Source of the DNA: an uncultured Dehalococcoidia bacterium
Lineage (GTDB): Bacteria > Chloroflexota > Dehalococcoidia > Lucifugimonadales > UBA3495
Length of the DNA stretch: 64,000 bases
Direction of reading: 5' to 3'
Assembly (NCBI GenBank): GCA_958296445.1
Contig: OY282565.1
Span: 847,936 to 911,935 of the forward strand
Below are positions 61,873 to 64,000 of the stretch, piece by piece. The stretch's first letter is position 1, and every line of letters begins with the position of its first letter. The notes below the pieces were generated by a model. It made no database searches. It had not been told where the DNA came from and saw only the letters and a list, made by a program, of their open reading frames with translations. Made by a program: the position numbers and the translations under genes.

Positions 61873-62312
61873 ACCCTTGTCTTGAGCCTTCCCTATAAGT
61901 GAGAAAATTGCGAAATCACTTCCGCTGTCTGCCATTCTCAATCGGCCGTCCGTAATTCTGGGCAGGGCAGTCCGTCATTCTCAGCCGGTCGTCCGTAATT
62001 CTGGGCAAGCAGTCCGCCATTCTCAGCCGGTCGCCCGTAATTCTGGGCAAGCAGTCCGCCATTCTCAGCCGGTCGCCCGTAATTCTGAGCAGGCAGTCCA
62101 CCATTCTCAGCCAGTTGTCCGCCATTATGGACAGGCAACCCGTAATTCTCAGCCGACAGTCTGTCATTCTGAGCAGACAATCTGTCATTCTGAGCAAAGC
62201 GAAGAATCTCACCTTGGGCAGTGAGACCTTTCGCTTCACTAAGAGCGACAAGGGGGAATTTCGCAACGTTCTCTTACGCCGGTATGCCCTTGTCCTGAGC
62301 CTTCCCCATAAG
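61873..62312. repeat. 21-bp tandem repeats leading into a GTCATTCTGAGC element, between 26-bp direct repeats
   Basis: CCCTTGTCTTGAGCCTTCCC (61873 on) and CCCTTGTCCTGAGCCTTCCC (62286 on) frame the segment. Inside, GTGAGAAAATTGCGAAAT opens, then from 61925 about 11 copies of a 21-bp unit (CAGTCCGCCATTCTCAGCCGG and CGCCCGTAATTCTGGGCAAG variants, alternating), then a full palindrome element from about 62180, and GGAATTTCGCAACGTTCTC closes it. Not coding. Confidence 0.85.
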
Positions 62313-62327
62313 CAAAGGCCGCCCGGC

Positions 62328-62696
62328 CTACTCGTCCGGCACCAAGGCCACCAGTCGGCCCCCCTGCTGCGTTACCAGAAACACCTTCATTCGCAGACTA
62401 GGGTTATTGACGCAGCGCCCGTCGCTCTTTTCGTACTCATAGCCGTGGGTGTCGCAGACGAACACATCCTCGCCCACTTCCTCCACTTCGCCGCCCTGGT
62501 GCGGGCAAAGGGTGGACAGCATTCTGTAGCCCTCACTGCCCTTTACCAGAAAGTAATTGGCGTCGCCAACCTTCACCAGCTTGGGCAGCTCCGTGAACGC
62601 CGACTCCTCGCCCAAGTCCACCCGCACCTTCTTGGAGCGGGCCGAACCGCTGATTTGCCGCATAGTAATCCTGTTGACCTGCCTATCCGTAGCCAT
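62328..62696 (-). CDS. Rieske-type 2Fe-2S protein
   Basis: 122 residues with one Rieske site: Cys64-x-His66 (CPHQGG) and Cys81-x-x-His84 (CDTHGYEY). No signal or transmembrane segment, so it is a soluble Rieske ferredoxin, perhaps an electron carrier to an oxygenase or reductase; no partner is adjacent. The ATG at 62696 has GGGGGTG upstream; the longer frame lacks support. Confidence 0.88.
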   Translation of the reverse strand: MATDRQVNRITMRQISGSARSKKVRVDLGEESAFTELPKLVKVGDANYFLVKGSEGYRMLSTLCPHQGGEVEEVGEDVFVCDTHGYEYEKSDGRCVNNPSLRMKVFLVTQQGGRLVALVPDE

Positions 62697-62819
62697 TGAC
62701 CAACACCCCCAGCCGTACAATTCCGCCAAGTATAGCAAATACGCCCCAGCCGGGCTATCGCCCCCCACCCCGCCCCGCCCCACCGCCGTTCCCGCCCCAA
62801 CGTCGCCCCCCGGCGAGGG

Positions 62820-64000
62820 CCGCCAAGCCGGAAGCCTAAGAGAAAATTGCGAAATTACTTCCGCTGTCAGTCATTCCCAACAACTGTCTGTCATTCTGAG
62901 CAATTGTCTGTCATTCTGAGCAAAGCGAAGAATCTTGGTTTGGGCGGCAAGACCTTTCGCTTCACGCAGAGTGGCGAAAGGCAATTTCGCAATTCTCTCC
63001 ACCCCGGAGAAAATTGCGAAATTCCCCCCTCCCTCTGGGGGAGGGTTAGGGCGGGAACGCCCCCTGTCCAGGCCATCTAACCCAAGAGCAATTGCACCGG
63101 GAAAATTTCGCCCTTGCCCCTGCCATTTCCCTGACACTTGGCCCTTGCCAACCCTAAATACACCCCTCTATCATAATACCTGTAAAGCCCAAACAACCGG
63201 CCAGCCCGCGAACCGCCCCCAACCCGCCCGCCAAACCAAAATGGTGCTAAATGGTGCCAAATGGCAGGGAAATCAAAAAAAATCCTGAACCCCCCGGAGG
63301 TGAACCGCCTATGCGAGAACCCCAAGCCTTCCGCCGCCGCGTTGACGCCCCCCACCGCAAACCGGCCCTGCCCCTGGCCGGGATAAAACTCCGCTCCTTT
63401 GCCGGGGAATCCTGCATCCGCCGATACGCCCCACCCTACCCCTCCCGCGGCTATCATTCTGAGCAAAGCGAATAATCCCGGCTTGGGAGGCAAGACCTTT
63501 CGCTTCGCTCAGGATGACAAAAGGCAATTTCGCAATTCTCTCCACCAGAAGGGGAGGGTTAGAGTGGGAACGCCCCCTGTCCAGGTCATCTAACCCAAGA
63601 GCAATTGCACCGGGAAAATTTCGCCCTTGCCCCCTCCATTTCCCTGACACTTCGCCCTTGCCAACCCTGAATACACCCCTCTATCATAATACCTGTAAAG
63701 CCCAAACAACCGGCCAGCCCGCGAACCGTCCCCAACCCGCCCGCCAAACCAAAATGGTGCTAAATGGTGCCAAATGGCAGGGAAATCAAAAAAAAATCCT
63801 GAACCCCCCGGATGTGAACCGCCTATGCGGAAAATCCAAGCCTTCCGTCGCCGCGTTGCCCCCCTCCGCCGCAAACCGGCCTTGCCCCTGGCCGAGATAA
63901 AACTCCGCTCCTTTGCCGGGGAATCCTGCATCCGCCGGTACGCCCCCACCCTAACCCTCCCGCGGCTGTCATTCTGAGCAAAGCGAATAATCCCGGCTTG
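62820..64000. repeat. About 515-bp segmental repeats running off the window end
   Basis: A segment starting with GTCATTCTGAGCAAAGCGAA occurs at 62908, 63452 and 63968 (516 bp between the last two). Each holds a CTCCCCC or GGGGGAGGG hairpin, AGAGCAATTGCACCGGGAAA (63086 and 63599, 513 bp apart), CTATCATAATACCTGTAAAG, AAATGGTGCTAAATGGTGCC and a stretch reading in frame as R-R-R-V ... LRSFAGESCIRRYAP. That last piece recurs in two units but has no ribosome site and is not called a gene. No other gene is seen from 62700 to the end. Confidence 0.85.

Noticed and set aside
63251..63475. Small repeated gene starting MREPQAFRRRV
   Set aside because: No ribosome site, repeated only as part of the 515-bp non-coding unit, and the reading frame runs into a dispersed palindrome.
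1..64000. tRNA or rRNA genes
   Set aside because: No cloverleaf with a TTCGA-type arm and no rRNA-like stretch was noticed by eye; a covariance-model scan would be decisive.

Overview
The window is GC-rich bacterial DNA with frequent GTG and TTG starts, good Shine-Dalgarno sites and many kinds of dispersed palindromic repeats. No rRNA or tRNA gene is visible. The house-keeping genes (fused carboxyltransferase AccDA, ATP-type PEP carboxykinase, a T-box-controlled ilvB-ilvN-ilvC-leuA operon, MetG, polyprenyl synthase) and the style of the repeats suggest an uncultivated Chloroflexota-like organism, perhaps of the Dehalococcoidia/SAR202 type. That placement is an inference and was not tested by phylogeny.

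Layout. 1-5.7 kb: the end of a probable nuclease gene, a HEPN-domain gene with an in-frame stop, an SDR, a dienelactone hydrolase, and an amidase preceded by an AtzG-like small subunit; their junction is copied four times. 5.7-8.3 kb: a gene desert made of repeats. 8.3-20.2 kb: AccDA, a two-domain membrane protein with a 23-base G tract at its start, Mrp and a DUF59 protein, a quinone oxidoreductase, PckA, an unusual GreA fusion, a peroxiredoxin whose catalytic cysteine position is UGA (probable selenoprotein), a MITE with a 9-bp target duplication, and an MBL-fold protein. 20.2-28.7 kb: retropepsin-like genes and the branched-chain amino acid operon. 28.8-33.5 kb: MetG, polyprenyl synthase, and an ATPase-PIN pair resembling a defence module.

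33.6-53.8 kb holds, all on the + strand, what looks like a complete N-methylglutamate pathway for methylamine: mgsA and mgsB (33.6-35.2), mgsC (41.1), gmaS (45.9), mgdB-mgdC-mgdD (48.1-52.1) and mgdA (52.6). GmaS would make gamma-glutamylmethylamide, MgsABC would convert it to N-methylglutamate, and MgdABCD would oxidise that to glutamate plus a C1 unit carried on tetrahydrofolate. The set is broken by accessory cargo: a zincin-like protein, a type II restriction-modification pair and an IS607-type transposon inside a DUF7689 gene (between mgsB and mgsC); a large single-chain restriction-methylation enzyme plus a RelE-like toxin (between mgsC and gmaS); and a GxxExxY gene bounded by inverted repeats (between mgdD and mgdA).

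53.8-64 kb: a ten-unit 90-bp array, a second amidase, a plant-type LRR lipoprotein, two nearly identical D-aminoacylase genes, a Rieske protein, and a repeat field with about 515-bp segments running off the end. The two amidases, the two D-aminoacylases and the methylamine pathway together suggest a heterotroph living on organic nitrogen.
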